A DNA stretch of 64,000 bases from Clostridiales bacterium Firm_04 (GTDB lineage Bacteria > Bacillota > Clostridia > Oscillospirales > Ruminococcaceae), in assembly GCA_001603005.1 (NCBI GenBank), contig LVAJ01000027.1, positions 1 through 64,000 on the forward strand. Reading direction: 5' to 3'. This document shows, piece after piece, positions 23,761 through 32,856 of the stretch (its first letter is position 1; the number at the start of each line of letters is the position of its first letter). The notes below the pieces were generated by a model. That model searched no databases. It was not told where the DNA came from and worked only from the letters and a program-made list of their open reading frames with translations. A program made the position numbers and the translations under genes.

Positions 23761-24807
23761 ATGGAGAAAAAAACACTGAAATACGTGCTGAATGTGCTGT
23801 TTGTTGCGCTGATCCTCGGGCTGACCTTCCGGCTGATTTTTTCGGGGCAGGAGCTTCCGGAGATCCTCTCCGACCTGAAAGCGGCGAATCCGTTCTGGAT
23901 CGCAGCGGGCGCGGGACTGGTCTTTCTCCATGTGGCGGGCGAGTCTTCCGTGATCCATTATATGCTGCGGAAGCTGGATAAAAAAACGTCCTTTCTCCGC
24001 TGCCTGAAATACTCGTTCATCGGTTTTTTCTTCTGCGATATCACGCCGTCCGCGTCCGGCGGGCAGCCGATGCAGATGTACTATATGAAAAAAGACGGCA
24101 TCCGATACGGCTATTCGACATTGATCATGATGCTGATTACGATTGCGTATAAAGCGGTGCTGGTGCTGTTCGGCGGGGGATTCCTGCTGCTGCGGAGCGG
24201 AACGGTCGCAGCCTATGCGGACAAAATGGCATGGCTGCTGACGCTCGGATTTGTGCTGAACATCGCGTTCATCGCGCTGCTTGTGCTGCTGGTGCTGCGC
24301 CCGAAATGGGTGCGGAAGATCGGGCTGAAGCTGATCCTCTGGCTGACGGCGCACAGGCTGCTCAAGCAGAAGACCTGCGACCGTCTGACAGCAAAGATCA
24401 ACCGCATCTGCGATACCTACACGGCAGGCGCTGCATATATCCGCAAGAATCCGCATGTTGTGCTGCGCATTTTCCTGCTGACGGCAGTGCAGCGGCTTTG
24501 TCAGTTCGCGGTCACATGGGTTGTGTACCGCGCATACGGATTGAACAGCGTCAGCTTTCTGGATATCGTGACGCTGCAAATCATGATCAGCATTGCGGCG
24601 GAAATGCTGCCGCTCCCCGGCGCGGCGGGCATCACGGAAGGATGCTTTCTGCTCGTGTTTACGAAGATTTTCAGCGAGGATCTTGTGCGTCCGGCGTTGC
24701 TGCTCAGCAGAGGTCTCAGCTATTATCTGGTGATCGTGACCGGCGGCATCGTCACGCTTGCGGCACATGCAGCGCTGACATTCCGCAGCAGGCACGGGAA
24801 AGCATAA
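23761..24807 (+). CDS. Lysylphosphatidylglycerol-synthase-TM/UPF0104 family membrane protein
   Basis: 348 residues, about eight membrane helices. Features of the MprF flippase-domain family are ITPSASGGQPMQMYYMKKDG near residue 90 and LPLPGAAGITEGCF near 290. It lacks the soluble synthase domain of MprF, so it is more likely a flippase-like or AglD-like transporter of a lipid-linked substrate. Start at 23761 has GGAAAGGGG upstream; the frame extends further without a ribosome site. Monocistronic. Confidence 0.88.
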   Translation: MEKKTLKYVLNVLFVALILGLTFRLIFSGQELPEILSDLKAANPFWIAAGAGLVFLHVAGESSVIHYMLRKLDKKTSFLRCLKYSFIGFFFCDITPSASGGQPMQMYYMKKDGIRYGYSTLIMMLITIAYKAVLVLFGGGFLLLRSGTVAAYADKMAWLLTLGFVLNIAFIALLVLLVLRPKWVRKIGLKLILWLTAHRLLKQKTCDRLTAKINRICDTYTAGAAYIRKNPHVVLRIFLLTAVQRLCQFAVTWVVYRAYGLNSVSFLDIVTLQIMISIAAEMLPLPGAAGITEGCFLLVFTKIFSEDLVRPALLLSRGLSYYLVIVTGGIVTLAAHAALTFRSRHGKA

Positions 24808-24839
24808 CGCTTTTGCGAATGTTCCTGACAATGAAAATC

Positions 24840-24878
24840 GCCCCGAAGCAATTCATTTTGCTGCTTCGGGGCTTTTTT
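24840..24878 (+). terminator. Terminator of the flippase-like gene
   Basis: 11-bp stem GCCCCGAAGCA with complement followed by T6. Confidence 0.92.
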
Positions 24879-25317
24879 GTATTTGCAGCGTTCAGCCGTC
24901 CGGTCCGGCAAGGAAGTCCGCAATGATCTGCGCGCATGCATCAGGCTTCTGCGGGGAGTGGCTGTTCAGGGATTTATGATTACGCATCCGGCGCGCACAG
25001 GATTAAAGTTTTTGATCGAGCTTTTTTCAAAAAGCTCGCGGAGTCCAGAGGCAGAGCCTCTGGTCGCGATCCGCAGATCGCGAAACTCCAAAGCGTTCTG
25101 TTTCGGGAAGAAAAGGGCTTGGGAAAAGCCCCCCTTTCTGAAAGGGGCAGCTTTTCCCATTCCAAATAGCATCCGCGAAGCGGATTCCTCTTTTTTATGA
25201 CTCCCTGTTTCGACCACTCCCGTCGATTTATCTGCGGGAATACAGAATCCCCCGAAGCAGCGGTCAGACTGTTTCGGGGGATCATGCTGTGTGAAAATCA
25301 AATTATTTTGCGCTGAT
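24879..25317. repeat. Noncoding block of consecutive hairpins
   Basis: No gene is convincing. From 25018 to 25192 five or six perfect palindromes follow one another: GAGCTTTTTTCAAAAAGCTC, CCAGAGGCAGAGCCTCTGG, TCGCGATCCGCAGATCGCGA, CCCCTTTCTGAAAGGGG, GCATCCGCGAAGCGGATTC. A further stem CCCCCGAAGCAG/CTGTTTCGGGGG at 25248-25281 lies next to the GH97 stop. The layout looks like a dispersed intergenic repeat or structured RNA. Confidence 0.65.
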
Positions 25318-28300
25318 TCAGCTGCGGCAGGTCAGGAATCTGACAAGCGCCGCAGGATCCTTGCTGTCGATTTTGCCGTCGCCGTTGAAGTCGGCGGCGC
25401 GTTCGGTGCGCGCATCGGTAAAGCCGTCGCGCAGTCCCATTTTCAGCAGGGAGAGATCTCTCGCATCCGCCCGCAGATCGAAATTCAGATCGCCGACGAG
25501 CGCATTGGCAGCGGGTGCAATATAATCCGGATTCGGGATCGCAAGCGCAATGCGGTCAACCGAGGGCGCATTGCCGCTGTTGTTGTAGAGCCGGATTGTA
25601 TTCGTGCCCTTTTTCAGCCGGACAGTCGCGTTTGCCGCGCGGATGCCGCTCCAGTCGTTGCGGTTCGCGTAGCAGTTGTCGAGCTGCGCGGCAAAGCTGC
25701 CGTTGACGTCAATTTTCAGGGTGCGCGGCTCGCCGGAGATGTAATACACACGCAGCGTATACTCGCCGTCTGCCGGCGCTTCGACCTGCTCGAAGTTCAC
25801 GCCGTTGTCGCCGCCGCCGACATAGCCGACATAAGCGCTGCCGGACGAATACTTGCCGTCCTTGCCGTAGGTGACGGACGCTTTTCCGGTGAGCTTGGCG
25901 TTTTCCGCCTCATAGAATTTGTAGTTGGAATATGGCGTTTCGAGGTTCATGGTACCCTTTGTCAGCTTGATGACAAAGCCGCCGTTCGGGAGCATGCTGC
26001 GCTCGATCGTATCCGCCTTGGTCAGTCCGTTCAGGACGCTGACTTCCAGCGCACTGCCGTCCTTGTTATCCGCAAAGATATATGCATTGTAGCTGTCATT
26101 GTCAGAGACCAGCTCCGAAAGCGGGATGCTGACTGTGCGCGCATCGATCGTCGAGGCGCCGATGTACCAGTCCGTACCCTTGCGCCGCGCCGTGACGTTG
26201 AACTTCATCGGTCTGCCGTCGATGACATGGATATCATCCCACGCGACCGGCACATCATTGAGCAGCGGCAGGGCAGGGGAGCCCTCGTAGGTATAGACCG
26301 AATGCGCAAAATGCTGCACGCCGGATTCGATCGTCACGACATCCGCGAGCGCAAAACCCGCAGTCGCCTTGATGCCGTAGATCGGCACGCCGGTCGGGGT
26401 GAAGTCCGCAGAGCCGATGACATTGCGCGTAAACGTATACGAAACGCGGTTTGCGAGCGACGGCGCATCGAACCATTTGTAATATTCCGAGCCGTTGACC
26501 GCCTCATAGGAGACAATGTTCGGATAGGTTCTGCTTTCGCCGCGCGGAACGGTACAGCCGTGGAACAGCACCATGAGGTGATTTTTCGCGGCAATATCCA
26601 TGCAGAGATACATCTGCCGCATGGTCTCCTGCGTGTCGCTCTCATAGTAATCGACCTTGACGCCGCGCACGCCGAGTCCGCTGATGCGTTCAAATTCGCG
26701 CACGATCGTTTCCTCGTCGAGCAGCGAGTAGTAGGGGTATGCAGGATGCCCCTGACTGTCCTTGTAGCCCGAATGTCCCTTGTTGTTGACGCCGTACCAG
26801 AGGTAAATGCCGATGCCGCGCTCCGCCGCATATGCGCAGAGCTCTTTGACCTTTGCGGCACTGTCATCCCAGAGCGCCCAGCCGAAATCGAGGCAGACAT
26901 AGTCCCAGCCGTTTTCGGCAGCAAAATCAATATAATCCTTCTGTGTGTGGTATTCGACCGGCGAATCGCCGCCGCTGCTCCACCATGACCATGCGACTTT
27001 GCCGGGCTTGATCCAGCTGGTATCTTCGAGCACAGAGGGCGGATTCAGATTGAGGATGAGATCGCTTGACGCCATTTCATCGAGCGTGTCGCCGATGACG
27101 ACCGCGCGCCACGGCGTATGGAACGCATCGCGCATGGTGATGCCTTCGACCTTGACGCCGCCCTTGAAATGGAGCGTGCGGTAATTGCCTTCAAATTCGA
27201 GCGCGCCCGCGCAGTAGGGCGACGGCTCATTGAAGACATTCGCTTCCGAAACGGTCACCCAGTAGCGGTTCGCGACGCAGCCGGTATACGGCACGGAGTA
27301 GGTCGAGGACGTTTCATTGTTCCGGTCACGCGGCAGCTCGACCATGTCCCATTCATAGGTCGCATTCGGCCAGTTGCCCCAGAACGTGCTGTTTTCCGGA
27401 AAGACGACCTGTGTCGCCTCGCGGCGGATCGACGCGCCGTGATTGAGCGCATAGCGCACGCCGACGCCGTCATTATAGGTGCGCACATAGACCGTCAGGA
27501 CGCTGTCGCCCTTGACGAGCGGGAATGCAAGCTCCTGATAATTGTCATGTACAGTCGTGTGCTTGCCGTATGGCATGTGATAGGTTTCGTTATGATTTTG
27601 GATCGCGGCATCCGGCGCAGTCAGCGGGAATCCGGACGAGAGATCCTCTGTTGTTGTGGTGAAGCCGAGCTTCGAGGGCAGAATGACATTGCCCGCGCTG
27701 CTGCCCTTCATCTGTACGGAGTAGTAGTAGGCGCCGCGGCTGTCGTGCCAGATCTTCGTGACGAGCGTGCCGTCGGGCGAAGTCGTGGTCAGCTCCGGCA
27801 TACCGGTCAGCTGTGTGCCGTCCGAGGCAGTGCTGACTTCCGGTTCCGCGGGCTCCTCGCCCTCTGTGATCGTATCCGCATCAAAGGTGTAGAGATATGC
27901 GGCATCATCGGGCATTGCCCTGACCTGCGCAGCGGACAGCGGATAATCATAGAATGCAATATCATCCACTTTTGCCTTGAGATCCGAGTCGGTATACAGC
28001 GAATGACCGACGCCGCAGTACTGATACGCGGAGAGCAGTTTTTCGCTGTAAATGGTCTGCATGACGGCGGAGAGATCGTCTGCGCCGTCGAGCGTCAGGC
28101 GGCTGCCGTCGAGGTAGTAGTCCGCGCCGTTCGGCGTATAGACCGCGGTGAGCTGATGCCATTTCCCCGCATCGGGCGCCGCACCGAGCGTAAAGATCGC
28201 ACGGTGTTTGCCGTCATTTTCGGTCGCGGCGGCTGTTCCGGCAAAGACGCTTGCACGATAGGCGGTCTTGTCGTTCAGATCCACCGAAAAGTCCGGCGAG

Positions 28301-28722
28301 GAATAGGCGGGTGCCGAACCGGTTCCGAGCGGGATGCTGGAAAACTGGAACAAGCGCATGTATTTTTCCGCATCGGAATCGAGCTGAAAGCGCATCGAGA
28401 ATGTGAAGCCGTTTTCACATCCGCTGTCGAACAGCTTCGGCAGCTGGAGCCAGCCGGAGCCGAAGCCCGTGCCGCTGAGCGCCAGCACATCGGATTTCAG
28501 CGCGCTGTCATAGACGACAGAAGCGCCGCTGCCCCGGATCACTGCCGGAGCGGGATCGGAGCCCTTGCTCGTAACGGAAGCGCCCGCATAGTTTGTTACC
28601 GCTGAAACAGACTGCTGCGCGCGCGGACCGGAGAGCAGGGGAATGCCGGTCGAACCTGCCTGCATACTGATCGCGGCAGCGGTCAGCAGACAAGCGGCTC
28701 TTTTTTTGGTTATCTTTCTCAT
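25318..28722 (-). CDS. Secreted GH97 glycoside hydrolase with LamG-like domain, CBM and dockerin
   Basis: 1134 residues. A signal peptide is followed by a LamG/concanavalin-like sandwich at roughly 60-285 (FTFSMRFQLDSD, AVYTPNGADYYLDG). GH97 spans ~310-940: N-terminal sandwich, then the barrel with KVAWSWWSSGGDSP, YVCLDFGWALW, and GVKVDYYESD; Asp691 sits where retaining GH97 alpha-galactosidases have their nucleophile, with YEAVNGSEYY supplying the probable acid/base Glu. A CBM35/CBM6-type module follows (YEAENAKLTG) and a C-terminal dockerin (GDLNFDLRADARDLSLL and ADFNGDGKIDSKDPAAL). Retaining alpha-galactosidase activity is an inference from Asp691. Own promoter upstream. Confidence 0.92.
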   Translation of the reverse strand: MRKITKKRAACLLTAAAISMQAGSTGIPLLSGPRAQQSVSAVTNYAGASVTSKGSDPAPAVIRGSGASVVYDSALKSDVLALSGTGFGSGWLQLPKLFDSGCENGFTFSMRFQLDSDAEKYMRLFQFSSIPLGTGSAPAYSSPDFSVDLNDKTAYRASVFAGTAAATENDGKHRAIFTLGAAPDAGKWHQLTAVYTPNGADYYLDGSRLTLDGADDLSAVMQTIYSEKLLSAYQYCGVGHSLYTDSDLKAKVDDIAFYDYPLSAAQVRAMPDDAAYLYTFDADTITEGEEPAEPEVSTASDGTQLTGMPELTTTSPDGTLVTKIWHDSRGAYYYSVQMKGSSAGNVILPSKLGFTTTTEDLSSGFPLTAPDAAIQNHNETYHMPYGKHTTVHDNYQELAFPLVKGDSVLTVYVRTYNDGVGVRYALNHGASIRREATQVVFPENSTFWGNWPNATYEWDMVELPRDRNNETSSTYSVPYTGCVANRYWVTVSEANVFNEPSPYCAGALEFEGNYRTLHFKGGVKVEGITMRDAFHTPWRAVVIGDTLDEMASSDLILNLNPPSVLEDTSWIKPGKVAWSWWSSGGDSPVEYHTQKDYIDFAAENGWDYVCLDFGWALWDDSAAKVKELCAYAAERGIGIYLWYGVNNKGHSGYKDSQGHPAYPYYSLLDEETIVREFERISGLGVRGVKVDYYESDTQETMRQMYLCMDIAAKNHLMVLFHGCTVPRGESRTYPNIVSYEAVNGSEYYKWFDAPSLANRVSYTFTRNVIGSADFTPTGVPIYGIKATAGFALADVVTIESGVQHFAHSVYTYEGSPALPLLNDVPVAWDDIHVIDGRPMKFNVTARRKGTDWYIGASTIDARTVSIPLSELVSDNDSYNAYIFADNKDGSALEVSVLNGLTKADTIERSMLPNGGFVIKLTKGTMNLETPYSNYKFYEAENAKLTGKASVTYGKDGKYSSGSAYVGYVGGGDNGVNFEQVEAPADGEYTLRVYYISGEPRTLKIDVNGSFAAQLDNCYANRNDWSGIRAANATVRLKKGTNTIRLYNNSGNAPSVDRIALAIPNPDYIAPAANALVGDLNFDLRADARDLSLLKMGLRDGFTDARTERAADFNGDGKIDSKDPAALVRFLTCRS

Positions 28723-28867
28723 TCCCTAGATCCTCTCTGTCAATATAATGGATTTGTATTTCTGTCCTCCCCCAAAAAAACGGCATCTGTACAGGAACCG
28801 GCGGAGCAGCCGCAGCGGTAACAAAGCTGTCCGCGCAAATTTCCGCAGCAGACACCATTACATCTTT

Positions 28868-28897
28868 ATTTTAGCTCAAAATCACGATACATGTCAA
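28868..28897 (-). promoter_or_regulatory. Promoter of the GH97 gene
   Basis: Minus-strand TTGACA, 18-bp spacer, TAAAAT. It gives a leader of about 140 bases before the ATG. Confidence 0.75.
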
Positions 28898-29009
28898 GTA
28901 TTATGTATGGAAACAGTGCGAAATGTAACAAAAAGAATATAAATACACAGTACAAATACATAAAAACGCAGCCGGAGTTGTATTGTCTCCGGCTGCATAT
29001 GATTTCAGA

Positions 29010-31958
29010 TTACGGTAGGATGACGGTCGCGGTGACCGTTTCAAATTGCGGATCGAGCAGCGACGATGCGGGCATAGCGATGTCCGGCACGCCGTTTGCG
29101 TCGATGTAGACCTGCCGGATGCGCGTGTGCCGGCAGGGATCGTAGAGCGGATCGGACGCATAGGTGCCGCAGGATTTGGAATCGTGTGCGGAAGGACGTG
29201 CGTGATAGACGATCAGCAGATTGCCGTTTTCATCGGTGACGAAGGAGTTGTGTCCCGGACCGGATTCGCCCGCAACATCCGCGGAGCTGAGCACCGGCGA
29301 TTTGAGCTTTGTCCAGCTCTTGATGTCCATGAGGTCGGCGTCCGCATCGGCTTCCATTCTGCCGACGCAGTATTCCGAGCCGGTGCCGGATGCGGAGAAG
29401 AACACATAGACTTTGCTGCCGGTTTTCAGGACGGCAGCGCCCTCATTGACGCGGTGATTGACCTTTTCCCAGTCGTATTCCGGCTTGGTCAGCAGGATTG
29501 GCTTGGAGATCAGCTTCCACGGCTCATCAGGATTGATCTGCGCCAGGAACAGAGAGGAATCGCCCTTGATCTCCGCCCAGATCACATAATGCTTGCCGTT
29601 GTTTTCAAAATAGGTCATGTCGAGCGAAAAGCTTGTGAATGAATCGGAATCGCCGGCGGAAGCCTGCATCTGTCCGCATTCTGTCCATGTGCCGGTATAG
29701 GGATCGCCGTCGCAGCGCAGCACATAGGGGCGGATCGCCCAGATATCGGAGCTTGCGCCTGCCGCGAAGAACATGTACCATTTTCCGCCGATTTTGTGCA
29801 TTTCCGGCGCCCAGATATGCTTTGCGAGGATGCCGCTGCTGTGCGCCTTCCAGATCGTTTTCTCCTCTGCGGATGCGAGCCCCGCAACGGTATTGCTCCG
29901 GCGCAGAATGATGCGGTCATAGCCCTTGTCCACGCTGCCGTATGCCGGATAGGACGCAGTAAAATAGAACCAGCCGTCGCCGCCGTCCGTGATAAAGGGA
30001 TCGGCGCGTTCGGTGATGAACGGGTTCTTGTAGCTTGCCGGCTTGACCGTTCCGCGGACAGTATAGCTGCCGGATGCGGCGCCGCTGAGCTTTGCGAGGT
30101 CGTCGCTGTTCCATGTGACCGGCAGCTCCATCGTGCCGCCGTCGCTGTACTGTGCGGTGACAGTCTCCGGCATGCGGAATGCGCTGCTGTTTGCGCGGAC
30201 GGAAATCTGTTCAATGCCGGTGTTATAGGTGCCTGCACTGCTGCTGCCGCCGCCGAATGCGCCGGTCAGTGCGGTGTACTGATTCTGCGTGATCGGGATG
30301 ACGTAGCCGTGGCGCGGGGTGAAGCCCTCGAAGCTGTAATCGCTGCGGCTGACGGTCGTGAAGTTTTGCAGATCGGTCGTTTTCTGCATGACGTAGTAGC
30401 CGTCGCCGTAGGCATCGGACATCAGCAGCCACTCATTTCTGCCGGTGACTTTATAGATATTCGGACCTTCGACGCCGAGGCTGCCTTCCGAGATCTGCTT
30501 GATCTCCTTGTACGGACCGGATGCGCTGTCCGCCGTCGCGAGATAGATGTGCTTGTTCGTTTCATTTTTATAATACATATAGTATGTGCCACCGGAGCAG
30601 ATGATATCGGAGTCGATCGCGTCATTGCCGTTTGCCGGTGCAAAGAGCAGCTTCGGCGCAGTATCCAGCTTCATCAGATCCTTGCTGTATGCATAATACA
30701 TGACCGTGCGGTTATCGGTTCCGGGAACGCGCGCCGCGAAGTAGATCATATAGGACTGCTCCTTCGGATCGTAGATCGCCTGCGGCGCCCATGCGCGGTC
30801 GCAGCCCTGCATGTTCGGGTATTTGTTTGCGATCTCAATGAGCGATTCATCGAACCAGTGCACGAGGTCGGTGGATTTTGCGCTGATGAGATTGCGGTTG
30901 CTGCTCCAGCCGAGCGAGGATTTCATGTCCGTAGCGAGCAGATGCCAGAGCCCGTCCTCGCCCTTGAACACATAGGGATCGCGGATGCAGCCCGTGCCGA
31001 CGGATGACTGCCAGACTGCCCTGCCGCCGTTCAGCGCGGTGAAATGATAACCGTCGCGGCTGATCGCGTAGGACAGGCGTTCCTGTTCCGGTGCATTGCC
31101 GAGGAAGTAGGCGAACAGATAGGCGACCGGCTTGCCCTCGAAATAGGGGTAATAGGAATCTGTGCTGAGAAATTTGTCGCGTTTGGCAAGCAGATAATCG
31201 CTGAGCGCTTCGGCATCCTCATGACTGACCGGAACCTGCGGCGGCTTCGCTTCGGGATCCCGGAAATAGGAATAGGCAAGATCGCCGCACTGCGCAATGC
31301 CCGCCATGATATCGTCAAAGCCGTTCAGTATGCCGCGCTTCTGGAGCGTCAGGTCTTTCGCGGTCAGGACACCGTCGAAATCGAGGTCGGCTTTGGCATA
31401 GCGATATTTTTCTGCGGTCGGGCGGATATAGAATTTCTGTCCCTCGCCGCCCCAGTAGTCCCACTGGTCGATGTTCGCGCCGTTGTCATAGCTGATGTCA
31501 TAGACGTCCATTGCCGCATTGCCGCTGCATTTTGCGGTGATGTAGTAGGCATCGTCGGTACGGTTCAGCCGGAACAGCTGCGAAGCCGCGCCGGTGTATG
31601 CCGCGAGGGAAAAGTTATTGCCGTTTGTGCTGTCGCCGCCCTCGACGGTGATCGCCTTGCTGTGGTCGCCGCCTGCGAGAAATGCGACATACCCGTTTCC
31701 GGCATCCACGATCCGCCAGTTCTGGGAATCGTCGCCGCGCGCCGCCCACTGCATGACATTGCCGTTTGTGTCGGCAGTGATGAATTTGCCGCTCAGCCGC
31801 ACCATAATGGTGTAGTCGGTGCCGAACGGGATCTGCTTTGCGCTGTCCGCATAGCTTGCGCTGACGATGCCGGACGCAGCATTTGCCGACTGCACCGGCA
31901 GCAGACATGCCGCACAGCCCGCGAGCAGCATTGCAGATACCAGACCGCTTCTTCTCAT
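29010..31958 (-). CDS. Secreted two-propeller GH43 enzyme with CBM13-like domain and internal half-dockerin
   Basis: 982 residues; signal peptide, then a ricin-type CBM13 trefoil at ~45-165 (MQWAARGDDSQNWRIVD, IDQWDYWGGEGQKF). Residues ~175-215 hold one dockerin calcium loop (DLDFDGVLTAKDLTLQKRG) without a second loop. The first GH43-like propeller (~220-560) has IRDPYVF, DRAWAPQA and SDIICSGGTYYMYY. A short Ig-like bridge follows, then the second propeller (~650-965) with ERADPFITDG, HIWAPEMHKIGGKWYMFF and VNEGAAVL, the Asp/Asp/Glu pattern of arabinofuranosidases/xylosidases. The start has AAGGGGGT upstream. Its promoter lies in a family 1 repeat. Confidence 0.9.
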   Translation of the reverse strand: MRRSGLVSAMLLAGCAACLLPVQSANAASGIVSASYADSAKQIPFGTDYTIMVRLSGKFITADTNGNVMQWAARGDDSQNWRIVDAGNGYVAFLAGGDHSKAITVEGGDSTNGNNFSLAAYTGAASQLFRLNRTDDAYYITAKCSGNAAMDVYDISYDNGANIDQWDYWGGEGQKFYIRPTAEKYRYAKADLDFDGVLTAKDLTLQKRGILNGFDDIMAGIAQCGDLAYSYFRDPEAKPPQVPVSHEDAEALSDYLLAKRDKFLSTDSYYPYFEGKPVAYLFAYFLGNAPEQERLSYAISRDGYHFTALNGGRAVWQSSVGTGCIRDPYVFKGEDGLWHLLATDMKSSLGWSSNRNLISAKSTDLVHWFDESLIEIANKYPNMQGCDRAWAPQAIYDPKEQSYMIYFAARVPGTDNRTVMYYAYSKDLMKLDTAPKLLFAPANGNDAIDSDIICSGGTYYMYYKNETNKHIYLATADSASGPYKEIKQISEGSLGVEGPNIYKVTGRNEWLLMSDAYGDGYYVMQKTTDLQNFTTVSRSDYSFEGFTPRHGYVIPITQNQYTALTGAFGGGSSSAGTYNTGIEQISVRANSSAFRMPETVTAQYSDGGTMELPVTWNSDDLAKLSGAASGSYTVRGTVKPASYKNPFITERADPFITDGGDGWFYFTASYPAYGSVDKGYDRIILRRSNTVAGLASAEEKTIWKAHSSGILAKHIWAPEMHKIGGKWYMFFAAGASSDIWAIRPYVLRCDGDPYTGTWTECGQMQASAGDSDSFTSFSLDMTYFENNGKHYVIWAEIKGDSSLFLAQINPDEPWKLISKPILLTKPEYDWEKVNHRVNEGAAVLKTGSKVYVFFSASGTGSEYCVGRMEADADADLMDIKSWTKLKSPVLSSADVAGESGPGHNSFVTDENGNLLIVYHARPSAHDSKSCGTYASDPLYDPCRHTRIRQVYIDANGVPDIAMPASSLLDPQFETVTATVILP

Positions 31959-32009
31959 AGAATAACCCCCTTATTCCCGTCCGAATTGTACAGACAGGTT
32001 TCTGCCTTG

Positions 32010-32106
32010 ATTATAGCATATTATCGGGAAAAGTGCAATGGGAGAGGGGACATAAATTTTACCGTTCTGCTTTATGGGCGCTATCACGGCTAAGGGCACT
32101 GCCCGC
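32010..32106 (-). repeat. Dispersed promoter-bearing repeat, family 1, copy C, with the GH43 promoter
   Basis: Inverted relative to copies A and B and closely similar to copy A over its full 97 bases, including the AAATTTTACCGTTCTGC middle. On the minus strand it ends with TTGCAC (32033-32038), 17 bases, TATAAT (32010-32015), 52 bases before the GH43 start. Confidence 0.85.
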
Positions 32107-32145
32107 TTATAGCACATTATCCGGAAAAGTGCAATGGAGTGTGCG
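32107..32145 (-). repeat. Truncated family 1 repeat, copy C2
   Basis: Only the promoter end of the unit (TTATAGCACATTATCCGG...GTGCAATGG) is present, directly abutting copy C. Confidence 0.75.
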
Positions 32146-32167
32146 TATTTTTCAAATGATGCAGAAT

Positions 32168-32262
32168 GGGAGCAGTAACTTATGAGAAGCCGCGAACAGC
32201 GGCGTGTACTGCGATTACGGGGACAGTCCGCGAAACCGGCTCCCGGAGGGAATCGGCAGCGG
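32168..32262 (+). repeat. Dispersed repeat, family 2, copy 1
   Basis: Begins GGGAGCAGTAAC, carries AGAAGCCGCG...AGCGGCGTGTACTGCGA, and ends CGGAGGGA...CAGCGGG. A second copy in opposite orientation lies at 38119-38216. It sits between truncated and complete family 1 units. Confidence 0.7.
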
Positions 32263-32340
32263 GCACTGCCCGCTTATAGCATATTATCGGGAAAGTGCAA
32301 TGGGAGAAAAGGCATAATTTTGCAGTTTCGCTTTATGGCA
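32258..32340 (-). repeat. Dispersed repeat, family 1, copy D
   Basis: Starts at the palindrome GCGGGCACTGCCCGC and runs through TTATAGCATATTATCGGG and GTGCAATGGGAGA to CGCTTTATGGC. The spacer of its promoter-like end is one base shorter, so promoter activity is doubtful. Confidence 0.75.
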
Positions 32341-32406
32341 CTGTACATACTATAACAATAGAAGAAAAGATCCGGTCAGTCATCTGCCGGATCTCCGATC
32401 ATCTGT

Positions 32407-32446
32407 AAAAAGAAACAACCCATTCCGTTTGGAATGGGCTGTTTTT
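32407..32446 (-). terminator. Terminator of tRNA-Arg
   Basis: Minus-strand stem ACAGCCCATTCC with GGAATGGGTTGT followed by TTCTTTTT. Confidence 0.9.
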
Positions 32447-32449
32447 TCA

Positions 32450-32523
32450 TGCGCCGGAAGGGATTCGAACCCCCGACCTACTGGTTCGTAGCCAGTTACT
32501 CTATCCAGCTGAGCTACCGGCGC
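32450..32523 (-). tRNA. tRNA-Arg (anticodon ACG)
   Basis: 74 bases, CCA not encoded. Acceptor GCGCCGG pairs with CCGGCGC, D-arm AGCTCAGCTGGATAGAG, anticodon arm CTGGC-TACGAA-CCAG giving ACG (to be deaminated to ICG), T-arm GGGTTCGAATC. Confidence 0.97.
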
Positions 32524-32557
32524 ATCTCTGGTGCTGACGTTTTCCGTCAACTCTGAT

Positions 32558-32586
32558 ATTATAGCACATCCGGACGGAAATGTCAA
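32558..32586 (-). promoter_or_regulatory. Promoter of tRNA-Arg
   Basis: Perfect minus-strand TTGACA, 17-bp spacer, TATAAT. Confidence 0.92.
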
Positions 32587-32742
32587 GCGCTTTTCGGATT
32601 TTTTTTGATTTCGTGCGGGAATTTCCGGTATTCGCAGCATTTGCGCACATTTTCAGAAAAATCATGTGGATTCTGCTGAGCAGATTTCGTAGATCTTTTT
32701 CTGGAATTCGCAATAATTGACAATAAGTCCGCAATATTTGAT

Positions 32743-32771
32743 TTGCAGTGCGGAAATCATTTGTTTATACT
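32743..32771 (+). promoter_or_regulatory. Probable promoter of the SGNH esterase gene
   Basis: TTGCAG, 17-bp spacer, TATACT, about 85 bases before the ATG. Confidence 0.6.
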
Positions 32772-32856
32772 CAAATTATAGGAAAAAAGAAATGCGGGGC
32801 TCCGGGGGGAACACTCGTATAAACAAACGCAATCTGATTTTATGGAGGGATCAAAC

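Noticed and set aside
27118-28605. Long plus-strand frame antisense to the GH97 gene
   Set aside because: A shadow of a GC-rich gene; translation resembles no family, and the GH97 reading frame has clear domains.
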